Shown piece by piece: positions 8,052 through 14,841 of a DNA stretch of 64,000 bases. The DNA is taken from contig CAYJGR010000002.1 of the NCBI GenBank assembly GCA_964370005.1, forward strand, positions 26,463 through 90,462, written 5' to 3'. The position numbers and the translations under genes were made by a program. Under the pieces are notes generated by a model. That model did not search any database, had not been told where the DNA came from, and was given only the letters and a program-made list of their open reading frames with translations. Source of the DNA: Heteroruminococcus sp964370005 (GTDB lineage Bacteria; Bacillota; Clostridia; Oscillospirales; Ruminococcaceae). How positions within the stretch are numbered: position 1 is the first letter of the stretch; every line of letters starts with the position of its first letter.

Positions 8052-9143
8052 TTGAAGTATCTCGGATACAGTTGCCCCGTTTGTCAAAAACCATTTGAGG
8101 CAAATGACGATGTTGTCGTATGTCCTATTTGTGGTGCGCCTCATCACAGAGAGTGTTATCGTGAGCTTGGGGGATGTGCGCTCGAAAAAAATCACGCCGA
8201 CGGCATATTGTGGGAGCAGACCGCCACCTCGTCATTTGAGGGACAAGGCGGTGATAATCGACAGGAGGAGCCACCACATGATGAAAATGTGGGTGGATAT
8301 CGTCGTACCCACGACCGCCCCTCCCAACCTCAAAAATGCCCGGGATGCGGAAGTCCCAACCCACCTGACGGTGTGTTTTGTCAGGTGTGCGGTACGATGA
8401 TGGGACGGCATAGCTCCCCACCGGGCGGACATCATCCCCGCTACTCCCAAGGTGGCTATGGGCAATATCAACAGCAACAAACCCAACAACCTCCACATGG
8501 ATACTATACCCCACCCGCATATTCCCCCTATGCGGGGCTTAACCCCGAGGATGCTATGGGTGAGGTCACGGTAAAAGAGGTGGCCACATATGTGGGGAGT
8601 GCCGCTCCTCACTATCTTCCCCGATTCAATGCAACTACGAGGGGTGGACTATTCTCCTCATTTTGTTGGTCGGGCTTTTTGTTCAGCTTTTTATTTTTCT
8701 TTTATCGCAAGGTGTACAGGGTGGCCATACCGCTACTGATTTTGTTTTTACTCAGCATGGTGCCCACGTTTGTGTATTCCTATGAGTATATGCGGGAGAT
8801 AATGGCGCAGTATGGGTCTATCAGTTTCCCTCTGCCCATCATAACCACACAAGCTTTAGATAACATGTATATTGTGATGAATGCTGTGCGTATGCTTCAA
8901 TTTGGGGTGAGTGCCGCTCTAGGGTTTTGGGGTCATCGCATCTATTTGTGGGATGTAAACAGCAAAATCTTGGAACTGCGCAGCAGCATGGGGGAAAATC
9001 CTCACACCTCTAACTATATACAAGAGCTCTCCCGCCGTGGGGGAACATCCCCTGCAGGTGTGGCTGTCGTGGTGGCGGTGCTGACAGTCGGATATTTTGC
9101 CGTGTCATTTCTCATAGGCGTTTCGCTCAACATCACCATGTAA
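8052..9143 (+). CDS. Membrane protein with prokaryotic RING-like finger, zinc ribbon and DUF2628-like domain
   Basis: A 363-residue protein of unknown function. Residues 8-42 hold CPVC, CPIC, a CGAPHHREC stretch and a further Cys, the Cys/His pattern of prokaryotic RING-finger proteins. A second zinc ribbon (CPGCGS and CQVCG) is near residues 97-117. A Pro/Gln/Tyr-rich low-complexity stretch follows. From about residue 190 a membrane part begins with PHYLPRFNATTRGG then WSGFLFSFLFFFYRKVYR, which resembles DUF2628. At least three further hydrophobic segments follow. The start is TTG with GGAG upstream. It is likely anchored with zinc fingers in the cytosol; its job is not known. Confidence 0.8.
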   Translation: MKYLGYSCPVCQKPFEANDDVVVCPICGAPHHRECYRELGGCALEKNHADGILWEQTATSSFEGQGGDNRQEEPPHDENVGGYRRTHDRPSQPQKCPGCGSPNPPDGVFCQVCGTMMGRHSSPPGGHHPRYSQGGYGQYQQQQTQQPPHGYYTPPAYSPYAGLNPEDAMGEVTVKEVATYVGSAAPHYLPRFNATTRGGLFSSFCWSGFLFSFLFFFYRKVYRVAIPLLILFLLSMVPTFVYSYEYMREIMAQYGSISFPLPIITTQALDNMYIVMNAVRMLQFGVSAALGFWGHRIYLWDVNSKILELRSSMGENPHTSNYIQELSRRGGTSPAGVAVVVAVLTVGYFAVSFLIGVSLNITM

Positions 9144-9148
9144 TTACA

Positions 9149-9186
9149 AGGTGGGATGCTACTACTGTATCCCGCCTGTTTGTTTT
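9149..9186 (+). terminator. Imperfect terminator-like hairpin
   Basis: GGTGGGAT pairs with ATCCCGCC (with a mismatch), followed by TGTTTGTTTT. It lies just after the stop of the zinc-ribbon membrane gene and before the galU Shine-Dalgarno. Confidence 0.5.
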
Positions 9187-9203
9187 AGAGGAGGAGTTAC
9201 AAC

Positions 9204-10073
9204 ATGAAAATACGCAAAGCTGTCATACCGGCTGCAGGGCTGGGCACACGTGTACTGCCGGCCACAAAGGCCTGTCCCAAGGAACTTCTGCCCATAGTGG
9301 ACAAGCCGGCCATACAGTATATTGTCGAAGAGGCCGTCGCCTCGGGTATAACCGATATTCTTATCATATTAAGTTATGGCAAATCGGCTGTGGCTGACCA
9401 CTTTGACCGCACCCACGCCCTTGAGGATAGACTGATAAAGGGCGGTAGAGCCGAGATGGCCGAGCAGATGAAGGCTATATCACAGATGGCCAACATACAG
9501 TATGTCCGCCAAGGCGAGACAAAGGGTCTGGGGCATGCTGTGTATTGCGCAAAATCCTTTGTGGGGGATGAACCTTTTGCCGTGCTGTATGGAGACGATG
9601 TGATAATAGGGGAGGATGTCCCCCCCGCCTGCAAGGAGCTTTGCGATGCTTATGAGCAGTATGGCAAGGGGGTAGTGGGCATGAAAGAAGTCACCCCCGA
9701 GCTACTGCGCAAATATAGCTCTCTGAAAACAGAGCCACTGGCTGACAGGGTCGTTTCGGTGAGTGATATGATAGAAAAACCCGCTCCAGGGCAGGAGTTC
9801 TCGCCATATGCCATACTGGGCAGGTGTGTACTTCCCCCCGAGATATTCGGTATATTGGCCGAAACACCCCCGGGTGCTGTCGGTGAAATACAACTGACCG
9901 ATGCCATGAAGAGGCTTGCCCGCACAAAAGGCATGGTGGGTGTGGCATTCCAAGGCACTCGCTACGATATGGGCAACAAGTTTGGCATTTTGCAGGCCTC
10001 AATCGAGGTTGGGCTACGCCATCCCGAGATAGGGGCAGAGCTTAGGGAGTATCTTAGGGGGTTGGATGTTTAA
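9204..10073 (+). CDS. galU: UTP-glucose-1-phosphate uridylyltransferase
   Basis: Makes UDP-glucose from UTP and glucose-1-phosphate in the cytosol, for glycolipids, wall polymers and exopolysaccharide. The 289-residue protein opens with AAGLGTRVLPATKACPKE (nucleotide-binding loop with the catalytic Lys) and shows VLYGDDVI near residue 130 and GAVGEIQLTDAM near residue 220, all GalU marks at normal length. The start ATG has GAGGAGGAG upstream. It stands alone between two unrelated genes. A phosphoglucomutase that could supply its substrate is at 30588-32297. Confidence 0.95.
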   Translation: MKIRKAVIPAAGLGTRVLPATKACPKELLPIVDKPAIQYIVEEAVASGITDILIILSYGKSAVADHFDRTHALEDRLIKGGRAEMAEQMKAISQMANIQYVRQGETKGLGHAVYCAKSFVGDEPFAVLYGDDVIIGEDVPPACKELCDAYEQYGKGVVGMKEVTPELLRKYSSLKTEPLADRVVSVSDMIEKPAPGQEFSPYAILGRCVLPPEIFGILAETPPGAVGEIQLTDAMKRLARTKGMVGVAFQGTRYDMGNKFGILQASIEVGLRHPEIGAELREYLRGLDV

Positions 10074-10077
10074 GGGC

Positions 10078-10145
10078 AATTAGTAATGAGGAATGAGTAA
10101 TTAGTAATTATTGTATCGCTTTGCGATGGGTTTTTATTTAAGGAC
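10078..10145 (+). repeat. Short intergenic repeat, copy 2
   Basis: Second copy of the element at 6138-6200: ATTAGTAAT-type simple sequence, TGTATCGCTTTGCGATGG, then TTTTTATTTAAGGACA. It begins within 5 bases of the galU stop. Confidence 0.7.
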
Positions 10146-10146
10146 A

Positions 10147-10184
10147 AAGGTCAAGGGCAACCGTGTGTGGTTGCCCTTGACCTT
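10147..10184. terminator. Bidirectional terminator-like hairpin between galU and the ArpU-like gene
   Basis: A perfect 16-bp inverted repeat (AAGGTCAAGGGCAACC and its complement) with a 6-base loop. It lies between convergent genes. No long T run follows on either side, so termination is inferred from position and stem strength. Confidence 0.65.
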
Positions 10185-10222
10185 AGCTCTTATCTATCAT
10201 TTGTCCTCTGATAATCTCTCCT

Positions 10223-10660
10223 CTAAGACTCGCACATTCCATACATACAGCAGGTGAATTTGTATAGCGCCTTATCTTTTATGCGGTATATTTGGGCGCG
10301 TTCCATATGTAATTCCTCGCACAGGCGGGGTAAAAAGTTTGGGAAACGCTCCATATAAAAACGCTCAAGCACAAGGCGATCTTGTTCATTTAGATGCTCT
10401 AAACTTTTTCGTGCGAGCTCCACAAGGTGGTATATAAGCTTGTAGTTGAGTTCAAGTCGCTGGCATTCGACAAGTTTGTTTACAAGTGCATCCTCCATGC
10501 GGGAACCGCCCCCCCTTACGGGAACGGTCTGGTGGGTAAAGGATTTTGTGGACTGCATGTCCTCCCGCAGAGCAAAAATACGCAGTTTCAAATTATCAAG
10601 TGCGGTACAACGTGTGTAATAGAGTTTTAATTCGTTTTCGGCCTCTCTTTTCCAATCCAT
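10223..10660 (-). CDS. Phage ArpU/RinA-like transcriptional regulator
   Basis: A 145-residue protein with a charged N-terminal helical half. Residues 91-136 form a sigma-70 region-4-like helix-turn-helix (LNEQDRLVLERFYME, then LCEELHMERAQIYRIKDKAL). This is the pattern of ArpU/RinA-type late-gene activators in Gram-positive phages, where the gene usually sits just before the terminase genes. Here it is transcribed away from them, on the other strand, behind a small gene and a promoter with a LexA-like box (11003-11049). AGGAGG precedes the ATG. The family call is by motif only; its target promoter is inferred to be near 12700-12820. Confidence 0.72.
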   Translation of the reverse strand: MDWKREAENELKLYYTRCTALDNLKLRIFALREDMQSTKSFTHQTVPVRGGGSRMEDALVNKLVECQRLELNYKLIYHLVELARKSLEHLNEQDRLVLERFYMERFPNFLPRLCEELHMERAQIYRIKDKALYKFTCCMYGMCES

Positions 10661-10696
10661 ACTTTTGATGTCCTCCTAAAATGTCGGTTTTTCGCT

Positions 10697-10972
10697 TTAG
10701 GGGTAAAGTTTTTGACGACAAATGTCCAATTTTTGGGCATAGCGTTCGAGGGCTGTGCGGTATATACTGCGTATCGCCCCTCGCTCCACTTCGTCAAGTA
10801 GGCTGTGGCGACTCTCCTCTTCAACCGCTAAAAACTCCTCTCCAAGCCGGTAATAGAGCCGATGTAGTTCCTCAAATTCCTCGAGTTGGCACTGTGCTGT
10901 CCATTGTCGTGGAGTGGGGACGGCAGGGGACAAGGGTGCCTCGGGTAGGGGGAAAATAGATCGATCTCGCAT
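10697..10972 (-). CDS. Hypothetical protein, first gene behind the LexA-box promoter
   Basis: A 91-residue protein with no recognised family. The N-terminal 25 residues are Pro-rich (MRDRSIFPLPEAPLS), the rest is predicted helical and rich in Glu, Arg, Leu and Tyr (QLEEFEELHRLYYRLGEEF). The ATG at 10972 has AGGAGG 8 bases upstream, better than the longer in-frame extension to 11074, which would run through the promoter. It is 36 bp upstream of the ArpU-like gene and shares its promoter, so it probably belongs to the same phage-derived control unit, perhaps as a DNA-binding or anti-repressor partner. That role is a guess. Confidence 0.65.
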   Translation of the reverse strand: MRDRSIFPLPEAPLSPAVPTPRQWTAQCQLEEFEELHRLYYRLGEEFLAVEEESRHSLLDEVERGAIRSIYRTALERYAQKLDICRQKLYP

Positions 10973-11002
10973 ATGATACACCTCCTCAAAAACAATAAAA
11001 TA

Positions 11003-11049
11003 GAACATTTGTTCTTTTTTATTATAACCTTGAAAACGGATTTTGACAA
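11003..11049 (-). promoter_or_regulatory. Strong promoter overlapped by a LexA (SOS)-like operator
   Basis: On the minus strand TTGTCA (11049-11044) and TATAAT (11026-11021) are 17 bases apart. Six bases after the -10 comes the perfect 12-bp palindrome GAACAAATGTTC (11014-11003), covering the expected transcription start. It matches the Gram-positive LexA/DinR box GAAC-N4-GTTC. It drives the 91-residue gene and the ArpU-like regulator. Confidence 0.7.
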
Positions 11050-11102
11050 GGGGTATATTGTCGTAAATCGGCACAGACTAAGAAATAAAGATAAAATTTT
11101 GC

Positions 11103-11131
11103 TTGACCCCAAACCCACAAAGGGATAGAAT
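11103..11131 (+). promoter_or_regulatory. Sigma-A type promoter for cinA
   Basis: TTGACC (11103-11108) and TAGAAT (11126-11131) have a 17-base spacer, 46 bases before the cinA ATG. It is divergent from the LexA-box promoter and about 90 bases from its operator. Confidence 0.65.
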
Positions 11132-11177
11132 TAGGGGTGGATTTATAATAAATATAAAAAAACGAGGGCGATGACAT

Positions 11178-12431
11178 ATGAGAGATCGAGCGGAGATAAT
11201 TTGCGTGGGGACAGAACTGCTTTTGGGCAATATAGTAAATACAAATGCGGCCGAGATATCACAGGAGCTTGCGGGTGTGGGTGTGGGACTGTATCATCAC
11301 ACCGTGGTGGGGGATAACCCCGAGCGCCTGCGTGGAGCTTTGGAGGTAGCATTTTCTCGAAACAATTTGGTGATCACGACAGGAGGACTTGGCCCCACCT
11401 ACGATGATTTGACCAAAGAGATCATCGCTGCCTATTTTGGGCGGGAACTTGTGTTAGATGAGCAGTGGGCCGAGCGTCTGCGGGAGATGTTTGCCATCTG
11501 GAAACGCCCCATGACCGACAACAACCTAAAACAGGCTATGTTACCCGAGGGTTGCAAGGTGCTACCCAATGAAAACGGCACCGCCCCCGGAGCAATCCTT
11601 GAGCAAGGGAACAAGGCCATTGTGATGTTGCCGGGGCCACCCCGTGAGATGTTACCAATGCTCAAAACCCAGGTGCTGCCCTGGCTACAGGAGCGCTCGG
11701 GTCAGCAACTTCATTCACACACGGTACATTTTTTCGGAATAGGTGAAAGTGCGTTGGAACATGAGCTGGGCGAGTATATGCAAAATATGCAAAACCCCAC
11801 GCTTGCCCCCTACGCAAAGGACGGAGAGGTGATGCTGCGCCTGACTGCCGCCGCCAAAAACCTTGATGAGGCCGAAATGCTTATGAAACCCGTGCTGGAT
11901 AAGCTACACAGCGAGTATTCGCAGTATATATATGGGGTGGATATCGAGAACCTACAAACGGCGGTGGTACAGAAACTCACCCAAAAGGGGCTGACGGTGG
12001 CGGTAGCCGAGAGTTGTACAGGTGGGCTTGTGGCCAAACGCATAACCGAGGTGGCCGGCAGTTCGCAGGTGTTTGGACTGGGTGTGGTAACCTACTCAAA
12101 CGAGGCAAAACAGTCCATGCTTGGGGTGAGTGCCAAGACCCTTGAGACATACGGCGCCGTATCTCCCCAAACTGCCGCCGAGATGGCCAAAGGGGTAAGG
12201 CGTGTATCGGGCGCGGATATAGCTGTGGCAATAACCGGAATTGCGGGCCCCGACGGTGGTTCGACAGAAAAACCCGTCGGTCTTGTGTATATTGGAGTGG
12301 ACAGCCCGTCGCACAGCGATGTTTTGGAGCACAGGCTGTCACGTGCATATACAAGCCAAAGGGAGTACATCAGATGGGTGGCAGCTTCTAATGCACTGAA
12401 TATGGTTCTGCGAGCCATAGAAAAACTCTAA
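11178..12431 (+). CDS. cinA: Competence/damage-inducible protein CinA
   Basis: A 417-residue protein with two domains. Residues 1-170 are a MoCF-like domain (EIICVGTELLLGNIVNTNA, TTGGLGPTYDDLTKE, PGAILEQ, VMLPGPPREM) with ADP-ribose pyrophosphatase activity in studied homologues. Residues 255-415 are a PncC-type NMN amidase domain (VAVAESCTGGLVAKRITEV, AVSPQTAAEMAKG, ITGIAGPDGG). The role is NAD salvage and pyridine-nucleotide clean-up; in streptococci the gene is tied to competence and recA. Length is normal. It lies between the SOS-type phage regulator promoter and the terminase genes, which may be chance or a sign of long association. Confidence 0.94.
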   Translation: MRDRAEIICVGTELLLGNIVNTNAAEISQELAGVGVGLYHHTVVGDNPERLRGALEVAFSRNNLVITTGGLGPTYDDLTKEIIAAYFGRELVLDEQWAERLREMFAIWKRPMTDNNLKQAMLPEGCKVLPNENGTAPGAILEQGNKAIVMLPGPPREMLPMLKTQVLPWLQERSGQQLHSHTVHFFGIGESALEHELGEYMQNMQNPTLAPYAKDGEVMLRLTAAAKNLDEAEMLMKPVLDKLHSEYSQYIYGVDIENLQTAVVQKLTQKGLTVAVAESCTGGLVAKRITEVAGSSQVFGLGVVTYSNEAKQSMLGVSAKTLETYGAVSPQTAAEMAKGVRRVSGADIAVAITGIAGPDGGSTEKPVGLVYIGVDSPSHSDVLEHRLSRAYTSQREYIRWVAASNALNMVLRAIEKL

Positions 12432-12454
12432 GAGATAGGGAGCGGTGTAAGTGT

Positions 12455-12673
12455 ATGGAGGAACTATATAAGCCGGGGCGATATGTACATTTTAAGGGTG
12501 GGGAGTACAGGCTTTTGTTTGTGGCAACCCACAGCGAAACTTCCGAGGCCTTGGTGGTGTATCATCCGATTGATAATCCTGAAAATCACTGGGTGAGGCC
12601 ACGTTCTATGTGGTATGAGATGGTGGAGCACGATGGAAAAAATGTACGCCGATTTAGCTATATCGGGCAGTGA
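12455..12673 (+). CDS. DUF1653 domain protein
   Basis: A 72-residue cytosolic protein covering the whole DUF1653 domain: KPGRYVHFKGGEYRLLFVATHSET, then VVYHP and WVRPRSMWYEMV. The family is common in Firmicutes and Proteobacteria and has no established function. It follows cinA by 23 bp, with AGGGAGCGG upstream of its ATG, so the two are probably cotranscribed. A terminator lies at 12757-12797. Confidence 0.85.
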   Translation: MEELYKPGRYVHFKGGEYRLLFVATHSETSEALVVYHPIDNPENHWVRPRSMWYEMVEHDGKNVRRFSYIGQ

Positions 12674-12718
12674 GCTTTGCCTGTGAGAAAAACATGAGAC
12701 GACAAGTGTGATAATTCA

Positions 12719-12727
12719 TGCTACAAT
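12719..12727 (+). promoter_or_regulatory. Possible activator-dependent late promoter (extended -10)
   Basis: TGC directly precedes TACAAT (12722-12727), an extended -10, with no good -35. Such promoters often need an activator. It points at the terminase genes but a strong terminator (12757-12797) lies about 30 bases downstream. Confidence 0.35.
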
Positions 12728-12756
12728 GATATTGGTGATAAAAAGCGATAACAGAT

Positions 12757-12797
12757 GACGGCCAACCTCTTTTTGTGAGGGGTGGCCGTTTTTTGTT
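12757..12797 (+). terminator. Rho-independent terminator before terS
   Basis: ACGGCCAACCTC pairs with GAGGGGTGGCCGT (one bulge) around a short T-rich loop, followed by TTTTTTG. It ends the cinA-DUF1653 unit or acts as an attenuator before the phage late genes. Confidence 0.82.
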
Positions 12798-12820
12798 GCG
12801 TAAAATTGGAGGGGAAGCAT

Positions 12821-13078
12821 ATGCAGAGCAAAAGGAGCACCGGCAGGAGAACCAAAACAGAGCAGGAACGTGTGCAGGACATACTTCAAAAAAGTGGTCC
12901 CTTGGCACTGCGCATAATGGTTGAGGCCATGCAGGATGAGGAGTTAAAACCCGAACTGCGTATACAGTGCTGTAAAGAAATTTTGGCCAGAGCTTACGGC
13001 AAGGGCACACACGATGAGGAGGTGCAAGAGGCGATAAAGGTGGAACTTTCGCAGGAGATAAGCGAACTTGCCAAATGA
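12821..13078 (+). CDS. Putative phage terminase small subunit
   Basis: An 85-residue protein. The N-terminus is basic (MQSKRSTGRRTKTEQERV) and the rest is helical (LKPELRIQCCKEILARAYG), ending in an acidic helix. The ATG at 12821 follows GGAGGGG by 5 bases; an upstream in-frame start at 12782 lies within the terminator hairpin. It is directly upstream of the terminase large subunit gene, where small subunits are encoded, and is in the size range of short TerS proteins. TerS binds the packaging site on DNA and recruits TerL. The call rests mainly on position. Confidence 0.65.
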   Translation: MQSKRSTGRRTKTEQERVQDILQKSGPLALRIMVEAMQDEELKPELRIQCCKEILARAYGKGTHDEEVQEAIKVELSQEISELAK

Positions 13079-13095
13079 TGGCAAAGGAGGACGGC

Positions 13096-14436
13096 ATGGA
13101 GGAAAAACGCATAAAACTAAGTCCCCCAAATCCAAAGCAACGTGAGTTTTTACTCGCGCGGTCGAGGTTTGTGGCCTACGGCGGGGCAAGGGGGGGAGGC
13201 AAAAGTTGGGCGGTACGCCAAAAAGCCAAGCTGTCGGGACTTTATTACCCGGGGATTAGGATGCTGATAATCAGGCGCAGTTATCCTGAACTTCGTGAGA
13301 ACCACATACTGCCACTTCTTGAGGAGCTTGGGGGGTTGGCGGTCTGGAGGGAAAATGAAAAATGTTTTTTATTTGGCAACCGCAGTCGTCTGCGTTTTGG
13401 CTACTGTGACAACGACGCAGACATTACCCGCTATCAGGGGCAGGAGTATGACATAATATTTATAGATGAGGCCACACAATTTTCGGAATTTCAGTATGGT
13501 GTGTTGACGGCCTGTTTGCGGGGGGCAAACGACTTCCCAAAGCGCATGTATCTCACCTGTAACCCCGGTGGGGTGGGGCATCAGTGGGTCAAAAGACTGT
13601 TTGTTGATCGCAATTATCGCAAAGGGGAACGAGCGGAGGACTACACATTCATTCCGGCCAAGGTCTACGACAACACGGCACTGCTGTCCTGTGATTCGGG
13701 CTATCTCACATTGCTTGAAAACCTTGAACCCGGGCTTAGGCGTGCCTGGCTTGAGGGGGATTGGGATGTGTTGGCGGGGCAATATTTTACGACATTTAGG
13801 CGTGATGTGCATGTCATAACCCCGTTTTCACTGCCCGAGCACTGGCGACGATATATCACACTCGATTATGGACTTGATATGTTGGCCTGCTACTGGGTGG
13901 CACTCGACGACAGTGGCAAGGCCTACGTATACAGGGAGCTATATAGGCCTGATTTGCTCATCAGCCAGGCAGCTGAGGCAATATCGGAACTATCGGCCGA
14001 GGGGGTGGTAGCCAGCTTTGCCCCACCCGATCTATGGAATAGGCGACAGGATACGGGGCGCAGTGTAGCACAGATGTTTGCACAGCGGGGCATAACCCTA
14101 ACACGTGCCTCAAATGACCGTGTGATGGGATGGTATGATTTGCAGGAGTGGCTACGACCTCTGCCCGATGAGGGAGGGGAACTGGTGGCGGCACTGCGAA
14201 TATTTGAGGGCTGTTCCAACCTAATTCGTACCCTGCCGGCCTTGCAAAGGGATAGTACAAATCCAAACGACGTGGCCACAAACCCACATGAACTTACTCA
14301 CGCTCCCGATGCACTGCGTTACTTTGTAGCAGGGCGACCAAGACCGGGGCAGGTAATAGTGCCGAGCAATCCCTTTGCCAAAACCGAACGTCTGCCCCGC
14401 CGTATGGGTAAGGGTGAGGCGCTAGCGGTGTTGTAG
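13096..14436 (+). CDS. terL: Phage terminase large subunit
   Basis: Motor and nuclease that pumps DNA into procapsids. Of its 446 residues, the N-terminal ATPase has a Walker A YGGARGGGKS (28-37), Walker B IIFIDEA (120-126) and coupling motif LTCNPGG. The C-terminal RNase H-like nuclease has ITLDYGLD near residue 250 and an Asp in THAPDALRY near residue 410. Nothing is missing. The ATG at 13096 has AAAGGAGG 5 bases upstream and is preferred to ATGs at 13075/13078 that overlap the end of the previous gene. It heads a late-gene order of terminase, portal, scaffold and coat. Confidence 0.94.
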   Translation: MEEKRIKLSPPNPKQREFLLARSRFVAYGGARGGGKSWAVRQKAKLSGLYYPGIRMLIIRRSYPELRENHILPLLEELGGLAVWRENEKCFLFGNRSRLRFGYCDNDADITRYQGQEYDIIFIDEATQFSEFQYGVLTACLRGANDFPKRMYLTCNPGGVGHQWVKRLFVDRNYRKGERAEDYTFIPAKVYDNTALLSCDSGYLTLLENLEPGLRRAWLEGDWDVLAGQYFTTFRRDVHVITPFSLPEHWRRYITLDYGLDMLACYWVALDDSGKAYVYRELYRPDLLISQAAEAISELSAEGVVASFAPPDLWNRRQDTGRSVAQMFAQRGITLTRASNDRVMGWYDLQEWLRPLPDEGGELVAALRIFEGCSNLIRTLPALQRDSTNPNDVATNPHELTHAPDALRYFVAGRPRPGQVIVPSNPFAKTERLPRRMGKGEALAVL

Positions 14437-14485
14437 GCATATGTGTCGGTGGTGCCAACATCTTCCCCGCTTATGCGTGCGCGCA

Positions 14486-14544
14486 GGGTGAACGGGCACC
14501 AGCCCGAGGAAAAACCTGCTCCTCGGGCAACAAGCCCGCCCACC
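14486..14544 (+). other. Nested inverted repeat between terL and the small membrane gene
   Basis: The inner stem GCCCGAGGA/TCCTCGGGC (14502-14528) has a 9-base loop. Outside it CGGGC pairs with GCCCG and GGGTG with CACCC, giving a long branched fold in the late transcript. There is no T run, so it is not a plain terminator. No open reading frame of note lies in 14437-14618. Confidence 0.6.
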
Positions 14545-14618
14545 CTTTGCGAACACCTAAACGAGAAATCTGCCGTCACCACCACTGCGCAAAATTGATA
14601 TATAAAGGAGGTGTGTGT

Positions 14619-14825
14619 ATGTGTGAAGAACTATGTCTCATTGCCTTGTTTGTCTTAGCACTGCTCTTTGGGGTTTTGCCTGTGCTGTGTTATCGCTTAG
14701 GGCTACGTGACGGATTGTGGCAGAGCGGTAAAATGATAGCCCCACTGTGGGTGCGAGCAAAATCCAAGGTGTCACAGGATGAGAAATTAAAATCTACCAT
14801 TGCAAAACGGGTCGAGGAATTTTAG
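14619..14825 (+). CDS. Small single-span membrane protein in the phage module
   Basis: A 68-residue protein. Residues 3-28 form one hydrophobic helix (LCLIALFVLALLFGVLPVLCY), followed by a basic cytoplasmic tail ending in KRVEEF. The ATG at 14619 has AAAGGAGG 9 bases upstream; the in-frame upstream extension to 14547 has no Shine-Dalgarno. It sits between terL and the portal gene, an unusual place for a membrane protein. A holin-like or membrane-docking role is possible, but no family is recognised. Confidence 0.7.
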   Translation: MCEELCLIALFVLALLFGVLPVLCYRLGLRDGLWQSGKMIAPLWVRAKSKVSQDEKLKSTIAKRVEEF

Positions 14826-14841
14826 GAGAGGGGAAATGTAA

